Source of the DNA: Platanthera guangdongensis
Taxonomy: Eukaryota; Streptophyta; Magnoliopsida; Asparagales; Orchidaceae
Reading direction: 5' to 3'
Length of the DNA: 64,000 bases
Assembly: GCA_039583875.1 (NCBI GenBank)
Contig: CM077147.1
Coordinates: 157,565,846-157,629,845, forward strand
Below, in pieces: positions 45,382 through 56,400 of the stretch. The position numbers were made by a program, and so were the translations under genes. Numbering within the stretch: the stretch's first letter is position 1; each line of letters starts with the position of its first letter. Below the pieces are notes generated by a model. The model was not told where the DNA came from and did not search any database. It saw only the letters and a program-made list of their open reading frames with translations.

Positions 45382-48300
45382 CTATTTAATACTTCCTCCA
45401 TCTAACATTCCTAACTGATTTAGGAAGAAGGTGTGTTTCTTTTCATCCAATGGCTTGGTGAAAATATCTCCCCTTTGTAAATCAGTTGGGATATATTGTA
45501 GTTCAATTTTATTCTTTTCAACATTATCCCTTAAGAAATGATGCCTAATCTCTATGTGTTTTGTCCTACTATGGAGGATTGGATTTTGAGCTATAGAAAT
45601 AGCACTGGTGTTTTCACAAAAGATTTTAGACTTCTCTAAGTTGTATCCATAGTCTAGGAGTTGGTTTTGAATCCACAAGATTTGTGAACAACAACTGCCT
45701 GCAGCCATATATTCAGCTTCAGCAGTTGAAGTTGACACAGATGTTTGTTTCTTACAAAACCAAGAGACAAGTCTGTCACCAAGGAACTGACAAGTTCCAC
45801 TGGTGCTTTTCCTGTCAATTTTGCATCCAGCATAATCAGCATCAGAAAATCCATTTAATTCAAATGCTGAATCTTTTGGATACCAGAGACCTAGATTTGG
45901 ACAAGTTTTAACATACCTGAGAATCCTCTTTACTAGTGTTAGGTGTGACTCTCTAGGGCTTACTTGGAACCTAGCACATATACATGTAGCAAACATTATA
46001 TCTGGTCTACTAGCTGTAAGATACAGTAAAGAGCCAATCATTGCTCTATATGTTGTCTGATCAACAGGTTTCCCATGTTCATCAGCATCCAATACAGCAT
46101 TAGTAGGCATGGGTGTTTTCATATAAGATGCTTCAGACATACCAAATTTCTTAACCAACTCATTTGCATACTTGGTTTGAGAAATGAAGATTCCTTCAGC
46201 ATGCTGTTTGACTTGCAATCCTAGGAAGAAGGATAGCTCACCCATGCTACTCATCTCAAATTTAGAATGCATCAGGTTAGAAAACCTTCTGCACAATTTG
46301 GAGTCAGTAGAATCAAAGATGATATCGTCTACATAAATCTGTACTAGTAGGGTATGGGACTTATGGGTTCTAATGAAAAGAGTTTGGTCTACTCTACCCC
46401 TTATAAAACCATTTTCCAAGAGAAAGCATGTTAGGGTCTCATACCATGTTCTAGGAGCTTGCTTGAGACCATATAATGATTTGTTCAATCTAAAAACATA
46501 ATCAGGAAAAGTAGGAGAGATAAAACCTGGATGTTGTCTGACATATACTTCCTCTTTGATGTCTCCATTTAGAAATGCACTTTTGACATCCATCTGATAT
46601 ACCTTGAAGCTTTTGTGTGTTGCATAAGCTAAAAATATTATGATGGCTTTCAATCTTGCAACTGGTGCAAAAGTCTGGTCATAGTCTATTCCTTCTTCTT
46701 GAGAGTATCCCTGAGCAACTAGCCTTGCCTTGTTTCTTATAATTACTCCTTGATCATCCAATTTGTTTCTAAATACCCATTTTGTTCCAACAATGGAATG
46801 ATCTTTAGGCTTTGGCACTAGTTCCCATACTTTGTTTCTCTCAAATTGATGCAACTCCTCTTGCATTGCAATGATCCAGTGTGGATCTTGCTCTGCATCT
46901 TGAATGGACTGAGGTTCAATTTGAGATAGGAAGCAAGTGTGCAACAGGTTTTGGTTGACCTGATTTCTGGTTTGCACACCAGCTGAGATGTCTCCAATTA
47001 TTTGGGAAATTGGATGGTCTCTTGATGTTACTAAATCAACAGGGGGTGTTGATTGTTCACCAACCTGTGTTGTTGTTTCCTCTTGTGGTACAACAACTGG
47101 CTCTTCAAGTTGTTCTTCAATATGTTGAGTATTTTCTTCATCTTCACTACTTTCATCCCTTTGAGTAACCTGTAACTTGTTCAGGTCTTCAACTAGAGAA
47201 TGTTCCTGCAAAGGTTCTATGGTAGAAGAGATCTTCTCCTTGAAAGACATGTTAGATTCATCAGATGAAATGTTAATAGATTCCTCAATTTTTAAAGATG
47301 ATTTATTATAGACCCTATAAGCCTTGTTGATCATGGAGTATCCCAGAAACACTCCTTCATCAGCTTTAGCTTGAAATTTTGCTAAATATTTCTTGTCATT
47401 ATTATGAATATAGCAAATACAACCAAAGACTCTAAAATAATCAACTTTAGGTTTCTTCCCTTTGAGTAATTCATAGGGAGTCTTTCCCTTTAGTTTATGT
47501 ATCAAACTTCTATTCAGCACATAGTTGGAGGTGTTCACTGCCTCTGCCCAAAATGATAGAGGAAGGTAAGCATCTGACAACAATGTAGTGGCAGATTCAA
47601 TAAGGGTTCTATTTTTCCTTTCAGCTACCCCATTTTGTTGAGGAGTTCTAGGAGCTGAGAAAGTATGCCTGATCCCTTCACTCTGACAGAACTCTTGCAT
47701 AAGAAGAGAATCAAACTCTGTCCCATGATCACTTCTGATCAGGGCAATGTGAGTATTGAACTCAATCTGTATACATTTGAGAAACTCTGTCAGACACTTA
47801 AAGTAATCAGACTTCTTCCTTAGAAAGAACACCCAAGTGAATCTAGAGAAGTCATCTACAACTACTAAAGTGTAGGATTTCCCTCCTAGGCTTTGTACTG
47901 TGATGGGTCCAAAAAGATCCATGTGTAACAGATACAATATCCTAGGTGAATCACTCTTATTAAGTGACTTAAAGCTGTTTTTAGTTTGCTTGCCTAATTG
48001 ACAAGCCATGCAGAGTCCTTCCTTCTTGTAGGGGCCAGAAGGTAGTCCTCTAACAAGGTTGTCCTTGGATAGCCTAGCAATAGTTCTAAGGTTTAGGTGT
48101 CCTAATCTCTTATGCCATAAAATATTTGGTCTACAGACAGAATTGAACAAGCAGATATCTACATCAGTTGAAAGAAAATCTACTAGATAGATGTTACCTT
48201 TTCTTTTACCTGTCAACACAGTTGTGTTGTCCTCTGACTTGATTTTGCATAAGGCTTTGCTGAAGGTCACCTGGTAGCCTTCATCACACAGCTGACTGAT

Positions 48301-48546
48301 GCTAATTAAATTGTGCTTCAGTCCTTCCATATAAGCTACCTTCTTGAAAGTTACTGATCCAATCTGGACTGCACCATATCCTTTAATCTGTCCAAAGTTT
48401 GAATCACCAAAGATAACTTTGGGTCCAAGCTTGGCTCTAAAGGATGTGAGGTTGTCCTTGTTCCCTGCCATGTGCTTAGAGCACCCACTATCCAAGTACC
48501 ATTGCTGGTTAGATGTTGGATAGGTCTTCACATGCACATAAGACAA
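45382..48546 (-). CDS. pol: Element C pol polyprotein (copia), open frame
   Basis: 1054 open codons. Protease [13 protein letters not shown] at about residues 16-28. GAG-pre-integrase zinc site (HKRLGHLN ... CMACQLGKQ). Integrase core [16 protein letters not shown] and [13 protein letters not shown]. Reverse transcriptase with [11 protein letters not shown] and the catalytic YVDDIIFDS. RNase [29 protein letters not shown] and [16 protein letters not shown]. The frame has no ATG at its head; upstream it is closed by TAA at 48570-48568, in the same frame as gag. It makes the enzymes for particle maturation, cDNA synthesis and integration. This is the only uninterrupted pol in the window. Confidence 0.93.
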   Translation of the reverse strand: MSYVHVKTYPTSNQQWYLDSGCSKHMAGNKDNLTSFRAKLGPKVIFGDSNFGQIKGYGAVQIGSVTFKKVAYMEGLKHNLISISQLCDEGYQVTFSKALCKIKSEDNTTVLTGKRKGNIYLVDFLSTDVDICLFNSVCRPNILWHKRLGHLNLRTIARLSKDNLVRGLPSGPYKKEGLCMACQLGKQTKNSFKSLNKSDSPRILYLLHMDLFGPITVQSLGGKSYTLVVVDDFSRFTWVFFLRKKSDYFKCLTEFLKCIQIEFNTHIALIRSDHGTEFDSLLMQEFCQSEGIRHTFSAPRTPQQNGVAERKNRTLIESATTLLSDAYLPLSFWAEAVNTSNYVLNRSLIHKLKGKTPYELLKGKKPKVDYFRVFGCICYIHNNDKKYLAKFQAKADEGVFLGYSMINKAYRVYNKSSLKIEESINISSDESNMSFKEKISSTIEPLQEHSLVEDLNKLQVTQRDESSEDEENTQHIEEQLEEPVVVPQEETTTQVGEQSTPPVDLVTSRDHPISQIIGDISAGVQTRNQVNQNLLHTCFLSQIEPQSIQDAEQDPHWIIAMQEELHQFERNKVWELVPKPKDHSIVGTKWVFRNKLDDQGVIIRNKARLVAQGYSQEEGIDYDQTFAPVARLKAIIIFLAYATHKSFKVYQMDVKSAFLNGDIKEEVYVRQHPGFISPTFPDYVFRLNKSLYGLKQAPRTWYETLTCFLLENGFIRGRVDQTLFIRTHKSHTLLVQIYVDDIIFDSTDSKLCRRFSNLMHSKFEMSSMGELSFFLGLQVKQHAEGIFISQTKYANELVKKFGMSEASYMKTPMPTNAVLDADEHGKPVDQTTYRAMIGSLLYLTASRPDIMFATCICARFQVSPRESHLTLVKRILRYVKTCPNLGLWYPKDSAFELNGFSDADYAGCKIDRKSTSGTCQFLGDRLVSWFCKKQTSVSTSTAEAEYMAAGSCCSQILWIQNQLLDYGYNLEKSKIFCENTSAISIAQNPILHSRTKHIEIRHHFLRDNVEKNKIELQYIPTDLQRGDIFTKPLDEKKHTFFLNQLGMLDGGSIK

Positions 48547-48840
48547 TTCATTTGTTTTTGACCCAGTTTACCTTGGGCCTAGGTTGATAACCTTTAAATT
48601 CTGAAATAAAGGACATCCCATGTTGACTCTTATATCCTTCAGGATGATATCTCCTTGGAGGTATAATCCATTCAGTATAAGGGTTAAAGATTTGGGATGA
48701 AGGACCCTTAGGATTGAATTTTGATTTGCCCTTGAAAAATTTTCCTAGAGCTCTGACCTCTGTTCGACGATCTTGGAGCTGCGTTCGACGATCTTGAGTC
48801 AGATCGTCGAGCTCCGTTCGACGGTCGACTATGGGTGAGA
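48547..48840 (-). other. Element C gag-pol junction
   Basis: In the gag/pol frame this holds the rest of the gag tail with several stops (among them TGA near 48800 and TAA at 48568). Part of it is the palindrome cluster. No independent gene is seen. Confidence 0.7.
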
Positions 48841-48995
48841 TCAGGTACTTGAGATCGTCGACCTGCGTTCGATGACTTTGGCTGAGATCGTCGATCTGCG
48901 TTCGACGATTTTGCCTGAGATCGTCGATCTGCGTTCGGCGAATCGTCGATCTTCATTCGGCGATCGTCGATCTCCGTTCGACGATTTCTGCTGGG
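48755..48995. repeat. Element C palindrome cluster inside the gag tail
   Basis: At least eight TCGTCGA/TCGACGA units. Where the gag frame is open they are translated as repeated ERRSTI-like peptides. This is a third location of the C motif besides the LTR and the ORF3 promoter region. Confidence 0.9.
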
Positions 48996-50643
48996 ACTTG
49001 GTTTTCTTGGGCAGATCAGAATTTTTCCTAGCAACCTCTACAACTCCCTTTCCTTTGTCAGAAATGAATTTGATTGGAGTTGTTAGAACTATGGGTTGGC
49101 TGGATGAAGCACCCAAGCCCAGTGTACTGTTAAATCTGGAGTTCACTGTGCTTGTGATGTCCATCAGCTTGATGCTTCTCCCATTAAGGGATTCTTCAAG
49201 CTTCTTGGCCTCAGAGAGCTCACTTTTCAGTGAAGCTATCTGTTCCCTACAGCACTCCAACTCCTGAGAGAGTTTGAGGTTTTCTGACTTTAAAGTATTG
49301 TGTTCAGATAATTGATTTCTGAGAGAGATAATTTCTTTCTCAGACTTTAGCAGGTCTAAACACAGTGCTTTAAATTCAGATTTAAAGTCCTCTGAACTAA
49401 AATCAAAAGAACCAATTACCTGATCTTCTTCAGGTTGAGTCTCTGAGTCTGACTCTGACTCCTCTTCTTCTGAATTATGTTGTGAGGCATTGATTGCCAT
49501 CATGCAGAACTCTTTTTCTTCTGCATCATCCTCATCATCACTGGAACTGGATGAGGCTTCTGACTCCTCTTCAGTCTCACTCCAGGATTCAGCAACAAAC
49601 CCCTTTCTTGTATGTTTGTTTTTGCTTGATGAGGGTTTGCCATTGCCATTCCTCTTGGAGTCTTTCTCCTTTCTTCTTTCTTTCCTGTCCCTTCTGTCCT
49701 TGATTTTGTTTTCTGGACTGTCAGGAACTATGTGCCCTGCTTTCCTGCAACTAAAGTAAATAATGTCTTTATTATTATTATTAATGGACTTGTCATATCT
49801 TGGCTTATCATGTTCCTTGTATGATCTCCTTCTGAAGTCCTTTCTGGCCATCTTATAAAATCTTTTGGCCAACAAACTGAGTAGTTCATCATTGCTTGTG
49901 GCTTTGTCTTCAGGCAGATCTTCAGTTGCCTTGAAGTCTATGGTCTTCTCTTTTCTTGTGGCTGGTGAGGCAGCCTTTTGTTCTTCTTCTCTATTTTTGA
50001 TGAGTAGCTCATAAGATTTGAGCTTTCCCAATAGATCTTCAGTGGTGATCTCATTCAGACTTCTGGCATCCTTAATTGGCCAGATTCTTGAATCCCAAGT
50101 GCTAGGGAAGAACATTAGGATCTTGTCATTGAGTTCAGTTCGTGAAATCTCTTTATCCAATGTCCTGAGTTCACTGATAATTAGACTGAGCCTGTTGTAC
50201 ATGTCTCCCACTGACTCAGTTTCTCCCTTTTTGAAATTCTCATATTGAGAGATGAGATGGGATCTCCTATCCTTTCTCTCATCAGCTGAGCCTGAGACTA
50301 TTTCTGAGAGTTTGTCCCAAATTTCCTTTACTGAATTGCATTCAGCCACCTTTTGAAATATGTCATCAGACATTGTCTGGGCCAAGATAGTCATAGCCTT
50401 GGCATCAGCTACCTTCCATCTCTTGATATCAGCATCTGTTCCTGATGGAGGTGGAACAGCATTTGTACTTGTGTTCTCTGGGGGTCTTGGACACACTGTC
50501 AAAACAGAGTTAAAAATATCTTCGTCAATAGAATTCATGTACAGTTTGATCCTTACTTTCCAAAGTGCAAACTTGGATAGATTGCACACTGGAGGTCTGG
50601 TGCTAGCATAATCTTTGTTTTGGGCCATGATTTGTGAAAACAA
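48841..50643 (-). CDS. gag: Element C Gag (copia, UBN2 type)
   Basis: 600 codons from ATG (MFSQIMAQNKDYAS; a second ATG, MAQNKDY, is nearer the usual start). UBN2-type domain: FALWKVRIKLYMN, VKEIWDKLSE, ELNDKILMF. The zinc knuckle is degenerate: YFSCRKAGHIVPDS, where the first and last cysteines of CCHC are lost. An acidic stretch and a likely coiled coil (LKSENLKLSQELECCREQ) follow. The C-terminal 45 or so residues are repeats of ERRSTIS encoded by palindromic DNA, ending at a stop at 48841; related sequence goes on past it, so the true tail was probably longer. Nucleic acid packaging may be impaired in this copy. Confidence 0.88.
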   Translation of the reverse strand: MFSQIMAQNKDYASTRPPVCNLSKFALWKVRIKLYMNSIDEDIFNSVLTVCPRPPENTSTNAVPPPSGTDADIKRWKVADAKAMTILAQTMSDDIFQKVAECNSVKEIWDKLSEIVSGSADERKDRRSHLISQYENFKKGETESVGDMYNRLSLIISELRTLDKEISRTELNDKILMFFPSTWDSRIWPIKDARSLNEITTEDLLGKLKSYELLIKNREEEQKAASPATRKEKTIDFKATEDLPEDKATSNDELLSLLAKRFYKMARKDFRRRSYKEHDKPRYDKSINNNNKDIIYFSCRKAGHIVPDSPENKIKDRRDRKERRKEKDSKRNGNGKPSSSKNKHTRKGFVAESWSETEEESEASSSSSDDEDDAEEKEFCMMAINASQHNSEEEESESDSETQPEEDQVIGSFDFSSEDFKSEFKALCLDLLKSEKEIISLRNQLSEHNTLKSENLKLSQELECCREQIASLKSELSEAKKLEESLNGRSIKLMDITSTVNSRFNSTLGLGASSSQPIVLTTPIKFISDKGKGVVEVARKNSDLPKKTKSQQKSSNGDRRSPNEDRRFAERRSTISGKIVERRSTISAKVIERRSTISST

Positions 50644-50747
50644 AATCTAATAAAAAAAATACAAAAGAAAACAGATCTAACTTGGGATCTTTGGGTTCAG
50701 GTGTTAGCCTGTACAACCAATCAGGTATGGTATGTTTAACCAACCTC

Positions 50748-50759
50748 GCTTTGATACCA
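50748..50759 (-). other. Element C primer binding site (tRNA-iMet)
   Basis: TGGTATCAAAGC on the minus strand, two bases from the LTR; identical to that of element A. Confidence 0.85.
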
Positions 50760-50761
50760 AT

Positions 50762-52257
50762 TAAAAGTGCAGCTAGATCTGATATACTCTAGAGGGGGGT
50801 GAATAGAGTATATGGTGCTTTGAAACTTTTTACAACAATTGTTGTAATAAGAGTGAGCATGAAAGCAATAATAAATCTAATGACAGAACTAAGTTAATGA
50901 AAAGCTAATCACAGAAAAATCAAGGCCAGAAACAAAAATAAAAACAAGCAAAACCAGAAGACACAAGGAAATATAGTGGTTCCCCTAAACTTGGGTACAT
51001 CCACTCTTCTACCACCCTAGGTAGGAATCCACTGCAGGATGAGTTGATCAGGTGTCCTGGGCACCAATGAGCTTTTGATAAGGTGCTCAAAAACCAAATA
51101 AGATTTTTTGATCAGGTGTCTTGCCACCAATGAGCTTTTGACAAGGTGCTCAAAAACCAAGCTCAAACTTTTGAAGGGAGTTTGAGAAACCCTTTACAGA
51201 GAGGGGGTGAGAGAGTGATGGAAGTCTTCTTTTCTCAAACAACTAAGAAGACTATATGGATTGTTGATGTCAAAGCTCCCCATGAATCCTTGAGATCTTC
51301 AGGAAGAAAAGCTTTGCTGAGGGTGATAGGCCTTCAAAGATTGAACTCCAGCAATAGATGATTTCAGCAATAGCTGAAATGTTGAATGTTTGGAGTCTTG
51401 AAATATGTTGGCCTTGAACACTTGAAAACTAGAGAGATCTGAAGATTTCTGAAAAGATTGATCTCCTTGGATGAGTGTTCTTGAGAATTCTTTGAGACAG
51501 AATATTTTGTTGAAGATTATTGATGTCTGTCTGTGTGTCTCTTCTCTTATTCAGAAAAGAATTCTTTTCTTTTATTCTCTGGTACTGAACAAAAACATTC
51601 TCTGAGAAGAATAGCCGTTGGCCAGCATTAATTGCATCCTTAATTGCAAAATCTCTTCTGGAGGAAAGTCCCTAGAAATATTCCTTGAAACTTGGTCCAG
51701 AAATGAATGAAAACGGCTAGGAAATCTTCAGAATTAATTGCAGAATAACTCCTTAACTGATTTGAATTTGAATCTAGAAACATCCTTGAAGTTATCTGAA
51801 AACGTCGAACTGAGCTCTGCTATCGTCGAACTGAGCTCAGCGATCAGAAAATATACATAAGTAAAATATCGTTGATCTGAGCTCAAAGATCGTCGAACTG
51901 AGCTCAGAGATAGAAATCCAAAGCTGAGTCAAGATCGTCAAACTGAGCTCACCGATCGTCGAATGGAGTTCGACGATATAATGAAGTTGAGCTCAGCGAT
52001 CGTCGAATGGAGTTCGACGATCTGTCGAAGTTGAGCTAGACGATCGTCGATCGGAGTTCGACGAATCGTCGTGCTGAGCTCGACGATATGACTTGGTCTC
52101 CAAACAGAAAATCCTGGTCTTGAGGGCAGCTTCCAAACCTAGACTTCTAACCCTAAGACTCAATTCTAATTGACCTATTGGGCTATACAAGAGGTTAAGC
52201 ATTGATTCCTAGAGACATAGTGATCCTGACCCAAATTAGTAATAGGGTGTTCCAACA
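50762..52257 (-). repeat. Element C 5' LTR (1496 bp)
   Basis: Same length as the 3' LTR; plus strand TAAAAGTGCAG to TTCCAACA. The inner end is TA instead of TG, a one-base change. It contains the palindrome cluster (51802-52088) and the 65-bp direct repeat near 51045-51160. No gene. Confidence 0.94.
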
Positions 52258-53074
52258 AATTCATTGAAGAATCAATTCAAGTGAAGATCTAAGAAGTTGG
52301 AGAGAGAGAGAGCTCCTTCTAAGAAGATAGCTGTTGAACCAGGCTGTGAAGAAAGTTTCAGATTGAGATCTGATTCTTAAGTCAGCAGTGATTGAAGTTC
52401 ATCTGCATAGAGACTCAACCCTAATGTGTTCTAAATTCAAGAAGCTTTGAAGGAAGCCAAGGGAGGTTGATCTCAGCAAAGTTCTTCCAAGAACTCATCA
52501 AGAAACCAGTCAACTCTTCTCTCTCATTCTGAGTTGTGGTTATATACCTTGTAATTTTAAATTTCTTGTAGGATCCTTAGGGATCTGAGTTGTAAGCCTA
52601 TAATTATAAAGGCTGAGTGGTAGGGCCTTTGTGCATGAGTGTAGGAGATACTTTTTTCTGAGTGTAGGCCTTGTTGAGGGCTGAGTGTAGGCCTTGGTGA
52701 AGGCTGAGTGTAGGTCTTTGTGAAGACTGAGTGGTAGGGCTGTGTGCCTGAGTTGTAGGAGTGAGATCACTCTGAGTTGTAGGAACCTGTTTGGGGTTCT
52801 GAGTGTAAGATCTGAGGATCTGAGGAATAGTGGAGAAGTTTGGCCGAATCTAGTACACTACTAGATAGGCGAAGGGGGAAAGAGGATGTACCCAGACCTT
52901 GGGGAACCACTATAAAATCTGTGTGTTCTCTGTGTGTGCTTTATTCTGTGATTGCTGTGCTGCATTGTTGTGAAGAATAACATATAATTCTGTGTTTCTG
53001 CCTTTAAAGTTTAAAAAGATTAAGCGCACCTATTCACCCCCCCCCCTCTAGGTGTTTAGGCACTAGTTCTTTCA
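52258..53074 (+). repeat. Element B 3' LTR, second part
   Basis: Resumes after element C with the duplicated AATTC (52258-52262), then ATTGAAGAA as in the 5' LTR at about 21398. It ends TTCTTTCA at 53074, followed by the TTGGT duplication. Short GAGTGTAGG repeats occur near 52640-52730. Confidence 0.95.
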
Positions 53075-53079
53075 TTGGT

Positions 53080-53482
53080 GATGTTGCATACGAACCGGAG
53101 AAGACTCCGTGATACACGTGTAGTTTAGGATGCGATGGGTTGGACCTGTGAAAGGAAGTAGCTGAAAGTACTGGAGTTGTAGTCCACGAAAATACACATA
53201 TAATTCTTGTGATGCTTGTGTTGTTGGGTTCTACCTGTGCAGCAACTAGCAGGAAGTACTGGATTGGAATTCCAGGAAATACCCTTTGTAATGCTTAATG
53301 TTTATAGGTGCTACCTATGCAATGGAGTAGCAGGAAGTACTGCCAGGGTAGCCAGGAAAGACCCCTAACATTTGTGATATTTGCGATGTCCTACCTGTGA
53401 AGAGAATAACAGGAAGTACTGGTGTGCCCAGGAAAGACCCGCTGATGTGTGACATGAAATGGGTGTAAGAGTAAGTACTGGT
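53080..53482 (+). repeat. Element E: gypsy LTR, continuation after element B
   Basis: GATGTTGCATACGAACCGG and GAGAAGACTCCGTG match D at about 34217-34260, showing this is the same LTR that was split by B. It then diverges into about five degenerate units of 65-90 bp around AGCAGGAAGTACTG (about 53163, 53250, 53327, 53410, 53474). It stops where element F begins. Confidence 0.75.
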
Positions 53483-56400
53483 TGTAACATCCCATGTTAC
53501 TTCTAGACCCCCTCAACTTAGATTGGGTTAGGCATGGGGTGGGTGATAGGGAATTTAGCTAGGTTTGACCCTAGATAGTGGGTTGTAGCCATGTGGGGCC
53601 CACTAAGGGGCCAAAGTCAAACTAGGTCAAACTAGCATAAATTGGAACCCTAGCCACACCATGACCCCACCACATTGCCCTAACCCTAAAATAATCTAAG
53701 TGGACCCTAGGGCATGTCATTAGGTCAACCCTTTGACCCTAGTTGACCAAAGTCAACCATGGCCCTAATTTGGTCAAACCTATATCTATAGGCCCAAGTA
53801 GGGCACCACATTGACCCAACCTAAGTTGGGTGATGTCATTAGACCCATGACCACCAAGTGGGGTCAGCCCACTCATCATGGTTGACCAAGTCAACTCAAG
53901 TCAACCTAGTCAACCTAATTGACCTAAAGGAGAAAATGAGGGCTAAGCCCACTCCCCTTGGGCCAAACCCATCAAACTTGGTCCATGGCCAGCGCAAGTG
54001 GACAAAGACCAGCCCTACCCCTCTGGTTTTGGAGAGAGGACACATGCAAAGGGGCATTTTGGAGAAATTACCCAAAAGAGGAGAGACAAGATGAGTTTAA
54101 AGAGGCGGAGGCCACTTGGCCTTGGCTCCGTAAGCCCAAAAGCTTACTGGCCGACCACCGAAGGATTTCCAGAGAATATGGCAGCATGGGGGCCACTTGG
54201 CACCATGGGTGAATCCTCCAAAGCCCAAAACTGAGCTCACCTTTGTTGTATCTCCCTATACAGCCACTTTCAGCTCAAACCGACCACACCATCAGCTTCA
54301 GAGGGTGGAATCGAGTGGAGAATGAGTCCTGGAGCAAAGATTTTGGTGGAGAATCAAAGATTTGAGCAGGAGATCGCCGGAGCAGCTCAACCATGGCCAA
54401 CCGCCTCCAACCTCGCGGTCGTTCCGCCATTCGGGTCCGTTTCGCCTCCCCTCTACTCGTACTAGCTTTCTAGATCATTAGGGAGAGACATCGGGCTCAA
54501 TTGAGCCCGATACCATGAGAGGAAAATGAGAATTTTCCGAGTTTTACTTCTTGCTCGGGTTCGCCGGAGGAGCCAATTCCGGTGGCCTCATCGCCGGAAA
54601 CCGCTAGCCACCACCTTAGTGAAGGTGGTGGCAACATCCGCCGGCGGTGGTGGTGGCTCAACTGACCGGAAATAGCCGGGCAAGGTGGCCCAGCCAGAAT
54701 CAATCTGGGTCGTTGACTGTTTGGGGACGATGAACCGATCCCGTCTATTATGCTTTAGGATTCGTGCACATCAGATAAATTAAATCAAAATAAAAACTAT
54801 AGTATTTTATATATTTGTCACACTATTTCAGTAACATTGCATGGCTATTTTAGGCCTTCTAGAGGCATTTCCATGACCTGAACCTTGAATTAAAGTTTTA
54901 GCTTAACCTCTTAACTTTAATTTGACACCTTAATCTTGTAATGTAGGGCAGTATACTGCCCTGTAGGTCAGGTTTCCTAGGACTGGTCCTAGGCGAGGGC
55001 AGAATTTCAAATTGATGCCCAAGCAAAAACATTAATCAAAATGACCCCAAATTTTGGGTGCATGCATGTTTATGGCATATTTAGCCCCTGCCAAAAATTG
55101 AAAATTTTTGGGAAAACTCTTTCTATAGTTTTATTCATATTACATAAAACAAAATAAATGAAATATTTGGAGGGTTATGGCTCCAAATGGCCCCAAATTT
55201 TGGTGGAATGTGCTTGGAGAATATTAATGTGCATGGTAAAAATTTCCGCACATTTTGACAAATATATGTTGGGGAAACTCACTTGCATGTGTTGATTATA
55301 TATAGGCTTGGGGTGCAAATAGCCAATTTTGATATATTGTGAATTAAGCCTATTTGGAAAATCCAAAAATCATGATATTGATTTCAGTGGCTCATTAGGG
55401 TGAATTATACTCCACATTGTAATAATGGGATTTTTGGAAGCAAAAATCCAATTATTTAGAATTTTTGAAATAATAGAACTTTTGAAAAATAAATATAAAA
55501 ATAGGCTTATCATTGAGATAAAATCCCCAATTTTTGTAAGGTCAACATTATGTTAGATTTAAGTCCTGAAAATTTTTATGTCTCTTTTTGAAGAATTTTG
55601 ATAGGAGTTATGTGGAAATTACCTTTTTACCCTCATTTTACTTACTTAGCAAATTGGTGAAACTACATAGTAGAAACTTTTGGAAAATTTCTTGGTGATA
55701 TATCAGAGTATGAATAACTTTGTATAAGTTTCTCGGCATTTTTGGATGAGTCAGTAATTTTTAAAAACTTATAATGGCATTTTCGTAAATGGTTAAGAAT
55801 TGAATTTGTTAGGCCATTACATTCTAGAAGTTGATGAAACTGTGACATTAGCCTTAAATTAATGATATATATGCTCTGTAATGTTCCTAGAATTTTTAGT
55901 AATGTATTCCTTAAACTTCATTTGGAAAATGACAATTGTGTGAATTTTGTATTAATTAAGGAATAAATAGAAATAATTAAAGGAAAATTATACATTTTGG
56001 TAGACAGCAATATTTTGCCATGATATAACTTAGGAAAAATTCGTTAGGTCTGTGGATTATAAATTGTGATACTTCATGTATTAAATGGCCTTGGGGATTA
56101 ATTAAATGATTTAATTAAAGACCTTAATGACTTAAGAAAATTATGAAAATCAATAGACTCACTTCATTTATCCATACCATCCTAAGATTAATAATTAGGG
56201 GCAAGTGCCCAAGGAATTGGAAGTTCCATTTCGGGGTGGTATTAGGTCATGGGTTGCGCATAGTGTAAGTATGTCATGTTATAAGGACCACCGGGGGATA
56301 GATCAATAAATAAGCTAGAGACTTCAATTGGAATATGACCCTTGTGGGTAGAGTTGTCTTAGTGACGAGGGTAAAGTGCAAGCCCTTGGATAGCAACTGG

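Larger units (their letters stand above)
30718..52257 (-). mobile_element. Element C: second SIRE-like Ty1/copia family, interrupted by D
   Basis: Minus-strand copia element about 12.1 kb long without the D insertion. LTRs of exactly 1496 bp each lie at 52257-50762 (5') and 32213-30718 (3'). The target duplication AATTC is perfect (30713-30717 and 52258-52262). Order: LTR, primer site, gag, pol, palindrome array, ORF3, polypurine tract, LTR. Pol is one open frame; gag and ORF3 have stops. LTRs differ from each other by a few percent by eye. LTR and Gag differ clearly from A/B, so it is a separate family. Confidence 0.95.
20294..53074 (+). mobile_element. Element B: SIRE-like Ty1/copia retrotransposon, interrupted
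   Basis: Plus-strand copia element of the same family as A. It has a 5' LTR (20294-22209), primer site, gag, pol, palindrome array, ORF3, polypurine tract and a 3' LTR split by element C (29553-30717 and 52263-53074). Flanking TTGGT at 20289-20293 and 53075-53079 is a perfect 5-bp target duplication inside the E LTR. Gag, pol and ORF3 all carry stops, and about 1.5 kb of pol is deleted, so it is dead. Confidence 0.95.

Noticed and set aside
54497..54703. Possible host gene in the F LTR (GC-rich stretch near 54390-54720)
   Set aside because: The stretch is part of the 4.7-kb LTR, which repeats at 63085 onward; frames are short and show no domain.
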